Source: Nitzschia sp. pyKryTriq1 | Lineage: Eukaryota > Bacillariophyta > Bacillariophyceae > Bacillariales > Bacillariaceae | Assembly (NCBI GenBank): GCA_956465555.1 | Contig: OY101116.1 | Location: 3,658,001 to 3,722,000 of the forward strand | Reading direction: 5' to 3' | DNA: 64,000 nt | In this document: positions 1-10,373 of the stretch, in pieces | How positions within the stretch are numbered: the stretch's first letter is position 1 | How the letters are laid out: each line of letters opens with the position of its first letter | Notes under the pieces: model-generated | Databases searched by the model: none | Told to the model about the DNA's origin: nothing | What the model saw: only the letters and a program-made list of their open reading frames with translations | Translations under genes and position numbers: made by a program

Positions 1-229
1 TAACGATTCTATGTCCTAAGCGACTCTGACACGCCAGCAACAAAATAAAACGTGATTCACCAGTGACACAAATTTTCACCATTTTTGAGCCTCCAAACCG
101 CTCCATATCCAACCCAAATGGGCTCGAAGATGGCCCAAAACGACGCTTTCCACCAACTCGGTTTTTCAACAATCCCGACGCAATACTTCCACGATGCTTG
201 CCATCCATCATCTCCTCCAGCATACAACC

Positions 230-577
230 TCAGAACCTCATTTCCCATGGTTCCACACCAAGTTGGTTCATGGCGGCTTCTCGCTCTTGATCCACGGTGT
301 CCATTTCGGCGGTATCGTCATCAGAGCTTTCATCAACGATATGCCCATTCGGTGGGTCCTCCAAACTGTACAACCTTTCTTGTTGGACATTGGGGGCAAA
401 GGATGTTTTCACGATACGAACTCTTCCCCTCGCGGCTCCTTCCAAATTTGGTACCGCTATCTCGTTGTTCATCATCATCACCACTTCAGGTGGAATCTTG
501 GTAGTCTCTTCGGTGGCTGTAGTTGGAATATCAATCCATGTAGAGTGTTCCTGTGTCAAGTTCTGGAAGACAACGTC
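230..577 (-). CDS. Hypothetical protein, 3' exon
   Basis: An open frame of 116 codons begins just after a good acceptor (ctcacag, ending at 578) and ends in TGA at 230. The peptide is hydrophilic and acidic, with an Asp/Ser cluster (SSDDDTAEMD) near its end. It has no in-frame ATG near its 5' end, which fits an internal or last exon whose upstream exon lies to the right; I could not place that exon. No family is recognised. Codon choice and the clean splice site suggest real coding sequence, but an unrelated open frame cannot be excluded. Confidence 0.3.
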   Translation of the reverse strand, partial: DVVFQNLTQEHSTWIDIPTTATEETTKIPPEVVMMMNNEIAVPNLEGAARGRVRIVKTSFAPNVQQERLYSLEDPPNGHIVDESSDDDTAEMDTVDQEREAAMNQLGVEPWEMRF

Positions 578-810
578 CTGTGAGCATTCCTATATTCGTC
601 AATACGGCCCAGTTGATCCGCTCAATAGACAACCAAAAGCAACAGGGAAAAGGAAGAAACGAGAAAACGAGGTAACGATCAACACAGTCGACAAATCAGC
701 TCTCTCCCAACGGTATCCGTTCGACAGTGGCTTCGCGACGGTGGATGCGGTGGATGAGGACAAATAAGACCAAAGGACGCGCGGCAGCCGCGTGATGTCG
801 TGCTATTTCT

Positions 811-1143
811 TCATGACGCATGCTTTTTTTGGGCAACGAAAGCATTCACCATGGAAGTGCCGTCAGAATGCCACATCCGAATTGCCTCTTGCAGAATGAC
901 ATAAGCAAACATTGCACCAGATGCACGGCGGTAGTAGGTGTTGCCGTTCACCAATTCGTATGTTGATCTCTGGAAGGCAGCATTGACTATGTAGAAAGGA
1001 GCTCCAGGTAGGTAGGCGAAGGCGCAAAGAAGAGAGTGATACTCCACGAAAGAGAGACCAAACATCTCATTCAACCGCATGATGCAGCTTGCAGTCAACG
1101 AATGATGGACTGCTGGATTCAAATCTGGCGTAATAAAAGCCAA
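811..1143 (-). CDS. Hypothetical fragment
   Basis: This 110-codon frame has plausible amino-acid composition, including the stretch FAYLPGAPFYIVNAAFQ, and stops at 811. Its first codon is TTG, so no start is defined, and it runs toward the dioxygenase remnant on the opposite strand. I do not recognise the family. It may be a decayed gene piece or a chance frame. Confidence 0.2.
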   Translation of the reverse strand: MAFITPDLNPAVHHSLTASCIMRLNEMFGLSFVEYHSLLCAFAYLPGAPFYIVNAAFQRSTYELVNGNTYYRRASGAMFAYVILQEAIRMWHSDGTSMVNAFVAQKKHAS

Positions 1144-1164
1144 TTCCGCATTCTCCCCCGACAG

Positions 1165-1425
1165 TATACATTTATTTTTTTTATCGATGAAACAAACGAA
1201 AACAACGGGAACATTGAACTCTACCGAGATTCCTGTGGAATGCCGGCGTACGAGAGGGACGGTGGTAGATTGTTCGAAAAGATGAAGGCTGCGAAGATAG
1301 AGATGGAGAAAATCACCGCAAAATCTGGGACGCTACTGGTGTTTGATAGTCGCTGTCTGCATCAGTCAATGCCGAACATGACTGATGCGACAAGATGGAC
1401 GCTAAACTGGTTGGTCGAAGTGTAA
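1165..1425 (+). pseudogene. Phytanoyl-CoA dioxygenase-like C-terminal fragment
   Basis: About 86 codons resemble the end of the PhyH family of Fe(II)/2-oxoglutarate dioxygenases. There is an Asn-Gly turn typical of the jelly-roll core (TNENNGNIELYRDS), then GTLLVFDSRCLHQSMPN with the distal iron-ligand His, then the Arg that would bind 2-oxoglutarate (DATRWTLNW). The frame opens right after a possible acceptor (ccccgacag, ending 1164). The N-terminal two thirds, including the HxD iron-binding pair, is not visible upstream. It is therefore a truncated remnant or the last exon of a gene I could not assemble. Confidence 0.45.
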
Positions 1426-2108
1426 ATAACTAAGGATTACTAGAGCTGCGTTGTTACTTTACTTTTACTTTACTTTTTCTTTAGCACTTCATGAGTATAC
1501 ATACAATGGATTTTGTGAAGCGGATGGAATATTTTCTGTTTTGGCATGAATTTTGTTGATCGCATTTTATTGCATTACCCCGCTCGGATGAGAAGTGATC
1601 GGATCGGTCACATTTTACCGAAGAAAGGGATGACAGACGGAAAAAGGACGAAAAGGGAGGAGAAGAACAAACAGACGCCGCAGACACGACAGACACTAAC
1701 CATTGGATATATCATAAAAAGTATTCGGATATGGAGAATCCTGAATGTTCGCTTATCCATTGGATATGCAAAAGACGCTACCGGTAGATGTGAGGCGAAG
1801 CCTGAAGCCTGGTCACTATTCAACTGGAGGCGAAGCTCTTCGTCGAGCGTTCGTTTTGTCGATTTTGGTTTCTTCCGTGGATTTTGAAGGAACATGCCAC
1901 ATCCACGACGGTACCTGGTACAAGTACTCTCTACAGTACTACCTGTAGTTACAGAGCAAGGATCTTCTATCTTCTTCCCATTCTTCATGGCAGCAGAGCG
2001 CGAGCAGTGCTCAACTAACCAAAAGAGGACTATCTTCATCTCCAAGTAGGCTTTGCTTCGCTTTATCTGCCGAACACAAGACGTGCCATACATCAGCAGC
2101 ACAGTATC
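1426..2108. other. Intergenic region
   Basis: No gene is supported here. Open frames on both strands (for example 1608-2102 on the minus strand) have compositions unlike the neighbouring genes and match no family. The last 150 bases are presumably the promoter and 5' UTR of the transporter gene that starts at 2109. Confidence 0.5.
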
Positions 2109-3779
2109 ATGGCGAAAGAAACGGATCCCTTGCTGGCTGCAACAAAGTCATCATCAGCATCAGCATCTGACGGCAAGACGACCGAGGAGGCTTCTTCTTT
2201 GTCCAATTCTCTCCGGTGGACTACCAATGTTCTAGCGTTAACAGCCACGTTCTCCTTTTCAGGAATCATCTTTGGGTGGGCGCCACTTGAATTAATTCTG
2301 CTACGAGAAGGTCAATACGGTGGCTTATGTGTCGCTAGCAACAAGAATGGTGGGGACGTGGGGGTGGGCGCTGCTCTCGAGTTCGACATCGATGCAACAT
2401 TGTCGGCTACTGGAGCTCCTCTTTGCAGTGAACAGACGAATTCTTTGGCAGGGATGTTCACTGCTGGTCAGTTCTTTCTGAACTTTTTTTCCTTCTTCGT
2501 TGGAATGGCGTTGGACTACCTTCCGAAATCATTGTTGTATTTTATTTGTGCGGTTGTAGAAATCACGGGTCTCGTTTTGTTGGGCTTGTCAGAGACAACG
2601 GGGGATACACCACGAGATTATTTTTATATTTCCTATTCCTTGCTGGCGATTGGAGGCTCAGCTACGATGCTCAGTGCTTTCCCAGCATCCTTTCTTCTAA
2701 AGAAATATCAAGCTGGACTCTTGGCTTTGATAAGTTGTCTCTTTGATGCGTCCTCGATCATATTTTCAGTCGCCAAGGCATTGCAAGACAAACTTGGATG
2801 GGAACGAAAGGAAATGTTTCTCATGTATACTTTCTGGGCGGTCCTTGTATATTTTCCGCTTGTCATTTGCTGGCTTGTATTGGAAAAACGAAACTGGCAA
2901 CAAGTATTGGAAGACGAGGACGTGGCGGAAGAAGCTGCCGCCAAAACACGTGGCCTCGATGACGAATTGGACGCAATGTCATCCCAGGACGATTTACCTT
3001 CGAATGACCCAAATTATTTGGCCCACATCAAGAGGATCCAAAATATGTCCATCTTTCGTCAAATCAAAACCTCCGATTTCGCCTTCACAATGTTCTTCGT
3101 GGCCACACATATGTTGCAATGCAACTACTATGTGATGGCAGTTGATGCCTTCTTGTTAAGTCTGGGAGATGACGACGCTCAGTATGCCACTATTTTCAGC
3201 TGGGCTCTACCTTGCGGAATCTTCTTTGTTCCCTTTATCGAGCGGACCGTGACGTACTTGGGTGTTGTCAACACGCTGCACACCACCAACGTGTTTGGTC
3301 TCATTTTTGCCGTCATTTTGTTGGTTCCCAATCTGTCATTCCAAGCGATCAATTTCTTCATCTTTACCTGTTTTCGGGCCTATCTGTATGCAACCATCAA
3401 TACATTGATTGCCACGACGTTTGGAGTTCAAACCATGGGACGTATCATTGGTGTCGTATTTACCACGGCAGCTATCATTGGCCTGGCCCAGTATCCAATG
3501 GCCGTGGTATCGGAAGTATACTTTGAGGGTGACTACACACCCATGAATGCTCTACTCGTGGGAGTTGCAATCTTACCTGCATTGGTGACCTTTAGATACG
3601 GATCCTACATCACAGCAGCATGCCTCGACAACGAGGACGATGATCATGCCCCGAAGATCCAAGCATTCCGGCAAAACATGCCGTCATCTAGGAGCCCTGG
3701 ATTGATTCTCACTTCCCCGGGTAGGGAGTTGGTGCAGTCGATTCGGAAATCGCGGCGGCTCCACAACGAGCTCGAGTGA
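2109..3779 (+). CDS. SLC43-like major facilitator transporter
   Basis: This single-exon gene encodes 556 residues with about 12 membrane segments. It resembles the SLC43 (LAT3/LAT4) branch of the major facilitator superfamily, whose animal members move large neutral amino acids by facilitated diffusion; fungal Fmp42-type proteins are related. The cytosolic N-terminus carries an acidic dileucine-type sorting motif (ETDPLLAA). The first membrane segment (SFSGIIFGWAPLELILLREG) is followed by a long loop with cysteines. A charged central loop near residues 255-310 (LEDEDVAEEAAAK) separates the two six-helix halves. The start is the first ATG (tcATGGCG, with +4 G). Substrate and membrane are inferred from the family only. 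Confidence 0.75.
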   Translation: MAKETDPLLAATKSSSASASDGKTTEEASSLSNSLRWTTNVLALTATFSFSGIIFGWAPLELILLREGQYGGLCVASNKNGGDVGVGAALEFDIDATLSATGAPLCSEQTNSLAGMFTAGQFFLNFFSFFVGMALDYLPKSLLYFICAVVEITGLVLLGLSETTGDTPRDYFYISYSLLAIGGSATMLSAFPASFLLKKYQAGLLALISCLFDASSIIFSVAKALQDKLGWERKEMFLMYTFWAVLVYFPLVICWLVLEKRNWQQVLEDEDVAEEAAAKTRGLDDELDAMSSQDDLPSNDPNYLAHIKRIQNMSIFRQIKTSDFAFTMFFVATHMLQCNYYVMAVDAFLLSLGDDDAQYATIFSWALPCGIFFVPFIERTVTYLGVVNTLHTTNVFGLIFAVILLVPNLSFQAINFFIFTCFRAYLYATINTLIATTFGVQTMGRIIGVVFTTAAIIGLAQYPMAVVSEVYFEGDYTPMNALLVGVAILPALVTFRYGSYITAACLDNEDDDHAPKIQAFRQNMPSSRSPGLILTSPGRELVQSIRKSRRLHNELE

Positions 3780-5250
3780 GATGATGTGGCTCGCAACACC
3801 ACCTTCGGGAAGCAAGATCTTGGAGACGAAGGCGTCAAACTCTTCGCGAAGAGCAACCTCCATATTCCAAGCAGCTACTAAACGGGCCTCGGAACATTGA
3901 GAAAGCCAGAGAAAGATAGTCTCACGCATTTAATCACGAATTGAATCCCGTTGTAACGACTCACTCACTCTTCCTCCGACAGTATGAGTGCATCCTTGAC
4001 ACACGTGTACCACGCACCCGCGACCATGAATTCGTTAGATTCACGCGCCTTCCCTAAAAATCGCCCCCGAATCTCAGTGCCCGGTACCGGTGCATATCGG
4101 TACAGTTAGTACTACTTGTAAACAGCATCATAGCGGGGGGAGATCCCACCATCTCCACAGACAGTGATGATGATTCTTCCATCATCATCATCGCACCACG
4201 TGCGTGCACATTGAAGATGAATCATCACTAAATAAGAATGACATTTATGGGGGGACATTGTTTTCTTTCTCATTCGTTGTTCGTTATTCAGCTAAAATGG
4301 GAAGGCGGGCACTTGTTGATGGAGACGAAGAACACCCTCACATTGAACATCGCGAGTGAAGGAACATTCGGAAATTCTAACGCCTTCCATATGTAGGCGA
4401 AGAAGAAAACACGAATGGACGAAGATTACGATTAATCTTCCAGTACAGTGCTTGTACGAAACTGGTAGTGATGTTGTGTGATCCATGAGTGCGCACAATA
4501 AATAATGTGTTGTTGCTTGCCACACACCACGTGTTGGCTGAGCAGTAGTCGTGCAATAAGCCTCCATCAAGAATAATTGTAACGACAGGAAAGTGGTAAA
4601 AGAGCATGTTCTTTAGAGAAACCGAAGTCTGGTGAGAAGGGCATCCTGTTTCATTCGTCCACACATGCATATAAACACATCATACCAGTCCGTACTGTAC
4701 TCGTACAGAGCAGATGAGAAAAATTGTTGTCGCACTCTTCATCGTCGTGTGGGGCTTCCGAATTTATAGCCTTCGTTCGCAGTAGTACTTGGGTCGTAGA
4801 ATGTTTGTACGATTGACAAACGTTTGAACGACAAAGAACATCGAACTTCAAGGGCTTCTCGAAATTCCCCAGAAAGAAGCGCACTTACAATTACCAATGT
4901 TCTGTTGCGTTCAATTCCCCTCTGCAGAAAGATGTAATAACACGTCCGTCTGCCGGGCGTAAATTTGCGGAACACAAAGTCCAAACGAATGAAAGAACAA
5001 TATTTACGGAAGATGACAGACGTTCACATGTAAAATACAAAAAGACTCTCTTACCCGGTGTGTTCCTGGGTTCGTCTCTTCGAATTAGAGTTCAAGGTTG
5101 CACTGTCGTCGCAACACCGTTGTCGATAACTTCCCTCCTCGGAATCGTTCCGTATTCTCTCATAAAAAAGACCATTCAAAGCGAAACACCCACAAGTTCG
5201 AAATAGCACTGTCCCTTCACGAAACATTCACATCCTTCACTATCTTACCC
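3780..5250. other. Intergenic region and 5' leader of the first heat shock factor gene
   Basis: No gene is supported in this 1.5 kb. It contains a TACCGG-type motif cluster at 4083-4105 and a short ATC/GAT-rich imperfect inverted stretch around 4163-4230. The heat shock factor frame is open upstream to 5098 but has no ATG before 5251, so that part is read as leader. Confidence 0.5.
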
Positions 5251-6324
5251 ATGATGATGAACAACCAAGTATTTTCTCCCACCATGGGAGCTCAACAACA
5301 GCTGCAGCAGCAACAACAGGAGATGAGTAACTCCCAGAACGGTCAGTCCAACTCTGTCTCTGCCTTTCTGCGCCAAGGAAACCCAAACCCCGGCATGATG
5401 GGAATGGGAGGAATGGGCGGCATGAACATGAACATGAACCCCGGCATGGGAAACGCCAACCCGATGATGGCCATGATGAACAGCCAGTCGCAAATGGGCG
5501 GCATGGGAGGCATGAACAACCTCAACCTGAACGACCTCAAGAGACTCCAGCAGTTGCAGCAGCAACTCCAACTCCAGAACAACACTCCGAACAACCCCCT
5601 GCTCTCCCAGCAATCGGGCCAGCAGCAAGACACCTCGGCTGCCATCTTGCAGAGCTACCTCGACCAGAAGATCCAGTCCACCAGGTTCGATGACTCCCTG
5701 CGAAACCAGCTCGGCATGGGAGGTCTCTCTGGAATGGGCGGCCAGGGCAACCCTATGCTCGGATCCAATTTGCTGCAAGAACGCTTCATGATGAACCAAA
5801 ATTCCATGGGCGGCCTCAAGGCAGCGGGCGGAGACATTCCGCTTCCTTCCCCGCACTCCCTCTTCCACCGAGACGGCAGCCGAAGGATGCGAGGCGGAGT
5901 CATCGAGCCTTTCCCCGAGAAGCTGCACCGACTCTTGCTCGAAGTGGAAGCCGCGGGCAGATCTGACGTCATTTCGTTTGTGGCCAACGGACGTGCCTTT
6001 GCCATCCACAAGCCCGACAAGTTCTTCAAGGAAATCGTGCCTCTCTACTTCCGCCAGAGCCGCCTTAGCTCCTTCAAGCGTCAGTTGAATCTGTACGGAT
6101 TCGAGCTCATCAACACGGGCCCTGCTCGCGGTGGATACTACCATGAGCTCTTTGTCAAGGACCGACCCGACGCATGCCGCCGCATGCGACGAGTTGCCGT
6201 CAAGGTCGCCCCCAAGGGAGAAGCAGCCGACAACAAGGAGTCCGCGAAGACGGAAGATTCGGCTGAAAAGCCAGAAGATAAGGATGAGGCTGAAAACCCC
6301 GAGTTGGAGGAGCAAGAAGCCTAG
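5251..6324 (+). CDS. Heat shock factor family transcription factor, C-terminal DNA-binding domain
   Basis: The protein has 357 residues. The start is the first in-frame ATG (three ATGs in a row at 5251). Residues 1-215 are low complexity: Gln runs near the start, then repeats of MGG and MNMN-type Met-Gly-Asn clusters. The HSF DNA-binding domain follows at about 221-315. It begins FPEKLHRLLLEV, contains the recognition-helix signature SRLSSFKRQLNLYGFELI and ends with GGYYHELFVKDRP. The tail is Lys/Glu rich. No clear hydrophobic-repeat trimerisation coiled coil follows the domain. Diatoms have a large HSF family whose members mostly have unknown targets. The domain order is reversed compared with the HSF gene at 58998. 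Confidence 0.9.
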   Translation: MMMNNQVFSPTMGAQQQLQQQQQEMSNSQNGQSNSVSAFLRQGNPNPGMMGMGGMGGMNMNMNPGMGNANPMMAMMNSQSQMGGMGGMNNLNLNDLKRLQQLQQQLQLQNNTPNNPLLSQQSGQQQDTSAAILQSYLDQKIQSTRFDDSLRNQLGMGGLSGMGGQGNPMLGSNLLQERFMMNQNSMGGLKAAGGDIPLPSPHSLFHRDGSRRMRGGVIEPFPEKLHRLLLEVEAAGRSDVISFVANGRAFAIHKPDKFFKEIVPLYFRQSRLSSFKRQLNLYGFELINTGPARGGYYHELFVKDRPDACRRMRRVAVKVAPKGEAADNKESAKTEDSAEKPEDKDEAENPELEEQEA

Positions 6325-7735
6325 GTCGACGACTAGGAGAGAGAGAGAGGGAAACGTTTCGCTGAAGCCGTCCGTTGCCAGCAGCCACTATAGGGGCTGG
6401 GGCTGCTAGGCTCCACGATGGTCCGTCGCTTATTTTGTCATACATACACGAGTTACAGTATCATTATTAATTGGGATGTATTTTAGATTTCTACTACACA
6501 CAAATATTATTCTAATTTGATCATGATGTCTTTAAGAAATTTGCATTTGGATGGATCATTGGCTCTACCGATGCCATTGCTAGCGCTCTTATCATTGCAA
6601 AGAAGAGAACGGAAACAACTCGTCTTCGTCTTCTTTTCAATATTATTTTTTGCCAAACGGAAAGTTTCGGTCGTGGCAGTTCTAACTCCACAGCCTCCCC
6701 ATCTTCGCTGGGCTTCGCAATGTAATAATGATTTGTGATGATTTCGTAGTGGAACCTAGCGAAGACTATATGTAACCGAGATGCGTACTTCGGGACTGTT
6801 CGCGTTTCAGGCGACCCGAGTGAATTGAGGAACAACAAGAATGGAATCTCCATCATTCCTACTACCGGTTTTACTTACTAGCTAGTTTGGCCAGGGGAAA
6901 GTACGAACGCAAAACCGAATCATCGTCCAGAACTTTGAGCCCTCATCCAGGTTCGTATTCGAAGATACAAAATGAGAACTATTCGTACAAGTACGCAGAC
7001 AGTGGATCAAGTACATACGAGTACGGTATTAATACAATAAATGCAAATTCTGGATCCCGCCACTACCGCCGCCCTCTCTACTAGTAGTAGCTACTACTAC
7101 TACTAGTAGTAGTAGAGAAGCTATTATTAGGAGTACTTAGCTAGTTTTTAGTTTCATTACTACTAACTACTAGAGTATTTGCAATAATACTCCTCCTCTC
7201 CCTACTACTCTACTTGCTCTCTACTATATCGTAAAGCAGCGAAAAAGTGCACTGTCTAATTTGGTTACTACCTTGACGGTCGAGAGCAATTAATCTCTGT
7301 TCCGCCGGAACGTTAGTAGAGTAGTAGTACCGGTACTAGCTAGTAGTAGCTACTAAAAACCTATCAGGAGGATCACTAACCGACGACCCCGCCATTCTAC
7401 TACCCTACTACTAGCTAGTCTACGAAAGTACACTGTTATTATCCTATTCCAGAGGGAGTGACCACGACACTGTAGTAGTAGTAGTAGTAGTAGCGTTAGA
7501 CTAGAGTTGGTCTAGTAGTACGAACTAATCCTCTGTTACAAGTAGCTGCTCTAGTAGTAGCTGGGAAGAGTAGTGAGAGCAGAGAGCTCGTCAGGTCTCA
7601 TCCCTGCACTACCTGTCATGTACATGGTACTGTAGCAGGTTCAATGCCCTATCATACTGTACTAGTCCTGTGTAGACTACTCGTGCAGCATATACATCCA
7701 TCGTGTTTGTACCTCCTGGTGCAGTACCCAGCAGC
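6325..7735. other. Intergenic region with a TAG-rich island
   Basis: No coding sequence is supported between the convergent heat shock factor and ESCO genes. The left part is ordinary AT-rich 3' flank. From about 7075 the sequence becomes a low-complexity island of TAG/CTA triplets, listed separately. Confidence 0.5.
7075..7580. repeat. TAG/CTA-rich low-complexity island
   Basis: The stretch is dominated by irregular runs of TAG and CTA triplets (for example around 7081-7125, 7318-7345 and 7472-7493) mixed with unique sequence. Because TAG and CTA are complementary, the region can fold on itself in many registers. It has no regular unit length, so it is not a simple satellite. Confidence 0.6.
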
Positions 7736-9145
7736 TCACGACCACGACGATGATGTTGTTGACGAAGCTTGAGTGGTTGTAGAAGTATTAGGAGGCCGAT
7801 AATCATACATCAAGCAGGGACCAGCAGTACCATGATGTTGTTGTTTACCGCCACCACAATAATTTTGCGCAAAGGTCCATCCCGCTTGAGTAGGACTTGA
7901 AAAAGCGATATGGCGGGTAGGAACGACCATACCAAAGAACGCCTGCTGCCTTGCGGTATCCACCAATTGGGTAGCAATGCCTTGACCCCGAAAATGTTCG
8001 TGTGTCCACAAGATGGCAACGCCTAGCATGGCCTTGTGAGGGATGCGCCGATTGGCTGTGGTAGGGAGAAGAGCAGCGGAATGATGATCCAAGGCACTGC
8101 TTGTAGTAGTACTAGTAGCATTGATGACATCGTTGTCATCCTTGTTCTTGGCATGTGCTGTACTCGTAGTCGTTTCCGCCTCATCGTGCAAAGAAGAAGT
8201 TGTTGTTGCCGTAGTACTGGTAGTGCTGTCCTCCAGTACTAGTTCAAAGGCTTGAGAAATAGGCTTGGTCGCGACAAATCCCACCACTCGTTGTTTTCGC
8301 AAATACAGCCACACGGTATAACCCGCCAGACTTTCCGTCATGGTGGAAGACGACGTATCCATGCCTAAATCTTGGGCGACCAGCCGATAGACTGACTCCA
8401 ACGTGTCGTGGTATGACCGGCACTTTTGTTTCGAATTAGTACCAGTACGAATCGTCACTGAAAGGATCAAAGATGACGACGATGACGACGACGACTCTTC
8501 TTTCTTGTTGTTGAGTTTCTTGTCACTCCTCCAATGCAACCGCTGGTGTTGTTGATGTTGTCCATTACTACGCGGCCACAACACCCCCAGACATCGTTCC
8601 TTACAAATCACAGCATGCGCTTTCATATCTTCCGGTACCCCCGGCATGTACAACATGCCACATTTCTGGCAGAGTTGTTGACCGAACGCCGACTGTCCGC
8701 AATCCAAATAAACTTGTTGAAATTGTTTTGGTTTTTTCAATGTTGTTGTTGTTGTTGTTGCGCTTGTCGTGGCTACGACTCCTCTGGCGACAGCTACTTG
8801 GGGTGTTGGTGGAGTTGGGGGCGTCATGGCGGAATGATTATTCTCTGGAATCATCAATGGAGATACTGTCGGTGGGGTTCGGGCGTCTTCGGGGCGTTGT
8901 TGTCCTACTAGCTTTGAAGAAGAAAGTGGTGGTGGCGTGCTCGGAACGACGACCTTGAGTTTTTTGGTGCCCTGGACAAAAAAGGAATTCAACGTCAATT
9001 GTTGTTGATGCTGACTACTGTGAGCAGCCGTATAGTTCGTCGTTGTGGCAGGATAATGGACGTCGCCGTCATCATCATCATCCTCTTGCCAGTGGCAAAT
9101 GCTGCGGGGACCCGCCGTGGCCACGCGTGGACGTTTGCGAGTCAT
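7736..9145 (-). CDS. Cohesin acetyltransferase ESCO/Eco1 family
   Basis: This 469-residue protein acetylates the SMC3 subunit of cohesin to establish sister-chromatid cohesion, judged by family. Residues 49-56 read QLTLNSFF, a textbook PCNA-interacting (PIP) box. A zinc finger follows at about 159-181 (CQKCGMLYMPGVPEDMKAH). Its last ligand is Cys instead of the usual His, giving C-x2-C-x14-H-x3-C. The GNAT acetyltransferase core lies at about 380-450, with the acetyl-CoA loop HFRGQGIATQLVD and the ESCO-type end HIAFSSPTQAGWTFAQNYCG. The linkers are Thr/Ser-rich repeats. ATG at 9145 is the first in frame. It lies in nuclear replication context by function; its neighbours are unrelated. Confidence 0.88.
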   Translation of the reverse strand: MTRKRPRVATAGPRSICHWQEDDDDDGDVHYPATTTNYTAAHSSQHQQQLTLNSFFVQGTKKLKVVVPSTPPPLSSSKLVGQQRPEDARTPPTVSPLMIPENNHSAMTPPTPPTPQVAVARGVVATTSATTTTTTLKKPKQFQQVYLDCGQSAFGQQLCQKCGMLYMPGVPEDMKAHAVICKERCLGVLWPRSNGQHQQHQRLHWRSDKKLNNKKEESSSSSSSSLILSVTIRTGTNSKQKCRSYHDTLESVYRLVAQDLGMDTSSSTMTESLAGYTVWLYLRKQRVVGFVATKPISQAFELVLEDSTTSTTATTTSSLHDEAETTTSTAHAKNKDDNDVINATSTTTSSALDHHSAALLPTTANRRIPHKAMLGVAILWTHEHFRGQGIATQLVDTARQQAFFGMVVPTRHIAFSSPTQAGWTFAQNYCGGGKQQHHGTAGPCLMYDYRPPNTSTTTQASSTTSSSWS

Positions 9146-9786
9146 TAAAAGAGGAAATTAGTATTCGTACTGTACGAATAATACTGACTAGAGGCTGCTG
9201 CTGCTGCTGCTGCTGGTGAAAAGGATGATGGACGGAAAGGAAGCTAGGAAGGGATAAATACTGTGGTAGTGTTGACAGTAGATGATAATTCACGGGGCTG
9301 CTTGCTGCACGGTAGCTTGTCCTGTTTTTGTTGAAAATGATGATGCGTGATGCTGCCATCCTGCTTCGATCGAACAACAACTCTCAATCAGCTGTGTCGT
9401 CTCTCATCATCAAACAACAACACCACTGCTCCATTCTCGCGTTTCAAAATCGATTTGAAATCGCCGGTCAAAATGTACGTAGCATCTGTGTAGAAATGAC
9501 AGATCTATGGAATAAGGCGAGAATTGAAATATATCTATGAATATTTTAACATATGTATCATACGTGTTGGTAAATACATACATAGTACGTCATCGTGATG
9601 ATCTATGATGGGCGATCGAATGAATATCGAGCGGGACCCGACCGCACACCACGCGAGCTATACCGGTACCGATTTGTCAAAGCTCAAGACAAGAAAAACT
9701 CTGAAGTTACAAGTTACAATCTACTCATCGACCATGGTGTGATCGGCAGTACCGGTATGCACTGTCATCGCCGCTCGGAAGAAACG
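9146..9786. other. Divergent intergenic region between ESCO and the dehydrogenase gene
   Basis: This shared upstream region contains a CTG microsatellite (about 9194-9215) and a TACCGGTACC palindromic motif at 9661-9672. The dehydrogenase frame is open back to 9598. The palindrome, which elsewhere in the window is intergenic, and a better start context at 9787 suggest most of this is leader. Confidence 0.4.
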
Positions 9787-10330
9787 ATGGACTCCTCCTT
9801 TGTTTCCTCCAGTGAACGAAAAAGTAGAAGACGGTGTCGCCCGCCCTTTTGCTCGGCAAGTAGTGGGATGATGTTGTATGGGTGGAGGCAGCTCATGTTG
9901 GTATTATTCGGGCTCGTCGGCGTTGTTGTTGACGACCAAGTAGCAGTCTCTGGATATTATCATTTGTCTGATTTCTCATCGATTCGACGCCACCACCACC
10001 ATTATCGTGCCCACCCTCTGTATCATCAAAAAGTGGCATTCACCACCTCCGCACTATCATTACACGCCACCACTCCTCAAAACAACAAGATGAACCACAA
10101 AAACAACAATCCCTTTCTAGAATTTCTAAGAGAATTTCAGCAGCCCGCGGGTGTTTCACGACGTGCCGTACAAGATATGATTCAACGGTCCCATTTGCGA
10201 GAGAATTTTGTGGTGGTCGTCACGGGAGCGACGGGAGGATTGGGAGCGGCCATTGTCGAAGCGGTCTTGCAATTGGGGGGACTAGTCGTGGCCGTGGATC
10301 GGGATGCGGTGGCGCTGGCCCAACTTGTTC

Positions 10331-10373
<43 letters not shown>

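Noticed and set aside
5245-6315. A 356-codon open frame antisense to the first heat shock factor gene
   Set aside because: It is the complement of a strongly codon-biased Gln/Met/Gly-rich gene; the His/Val/Leu-rich product has no domain, and the sense strand encodes a clear HSF.
7472-7493. TAG triplet run considered as a CRISPR-like or telomeric repeat
   Set aside because: There are no spacers and no constant unit; telomere repeats of diatoms are TTAGGG-type, and the organism is eukaryotic.
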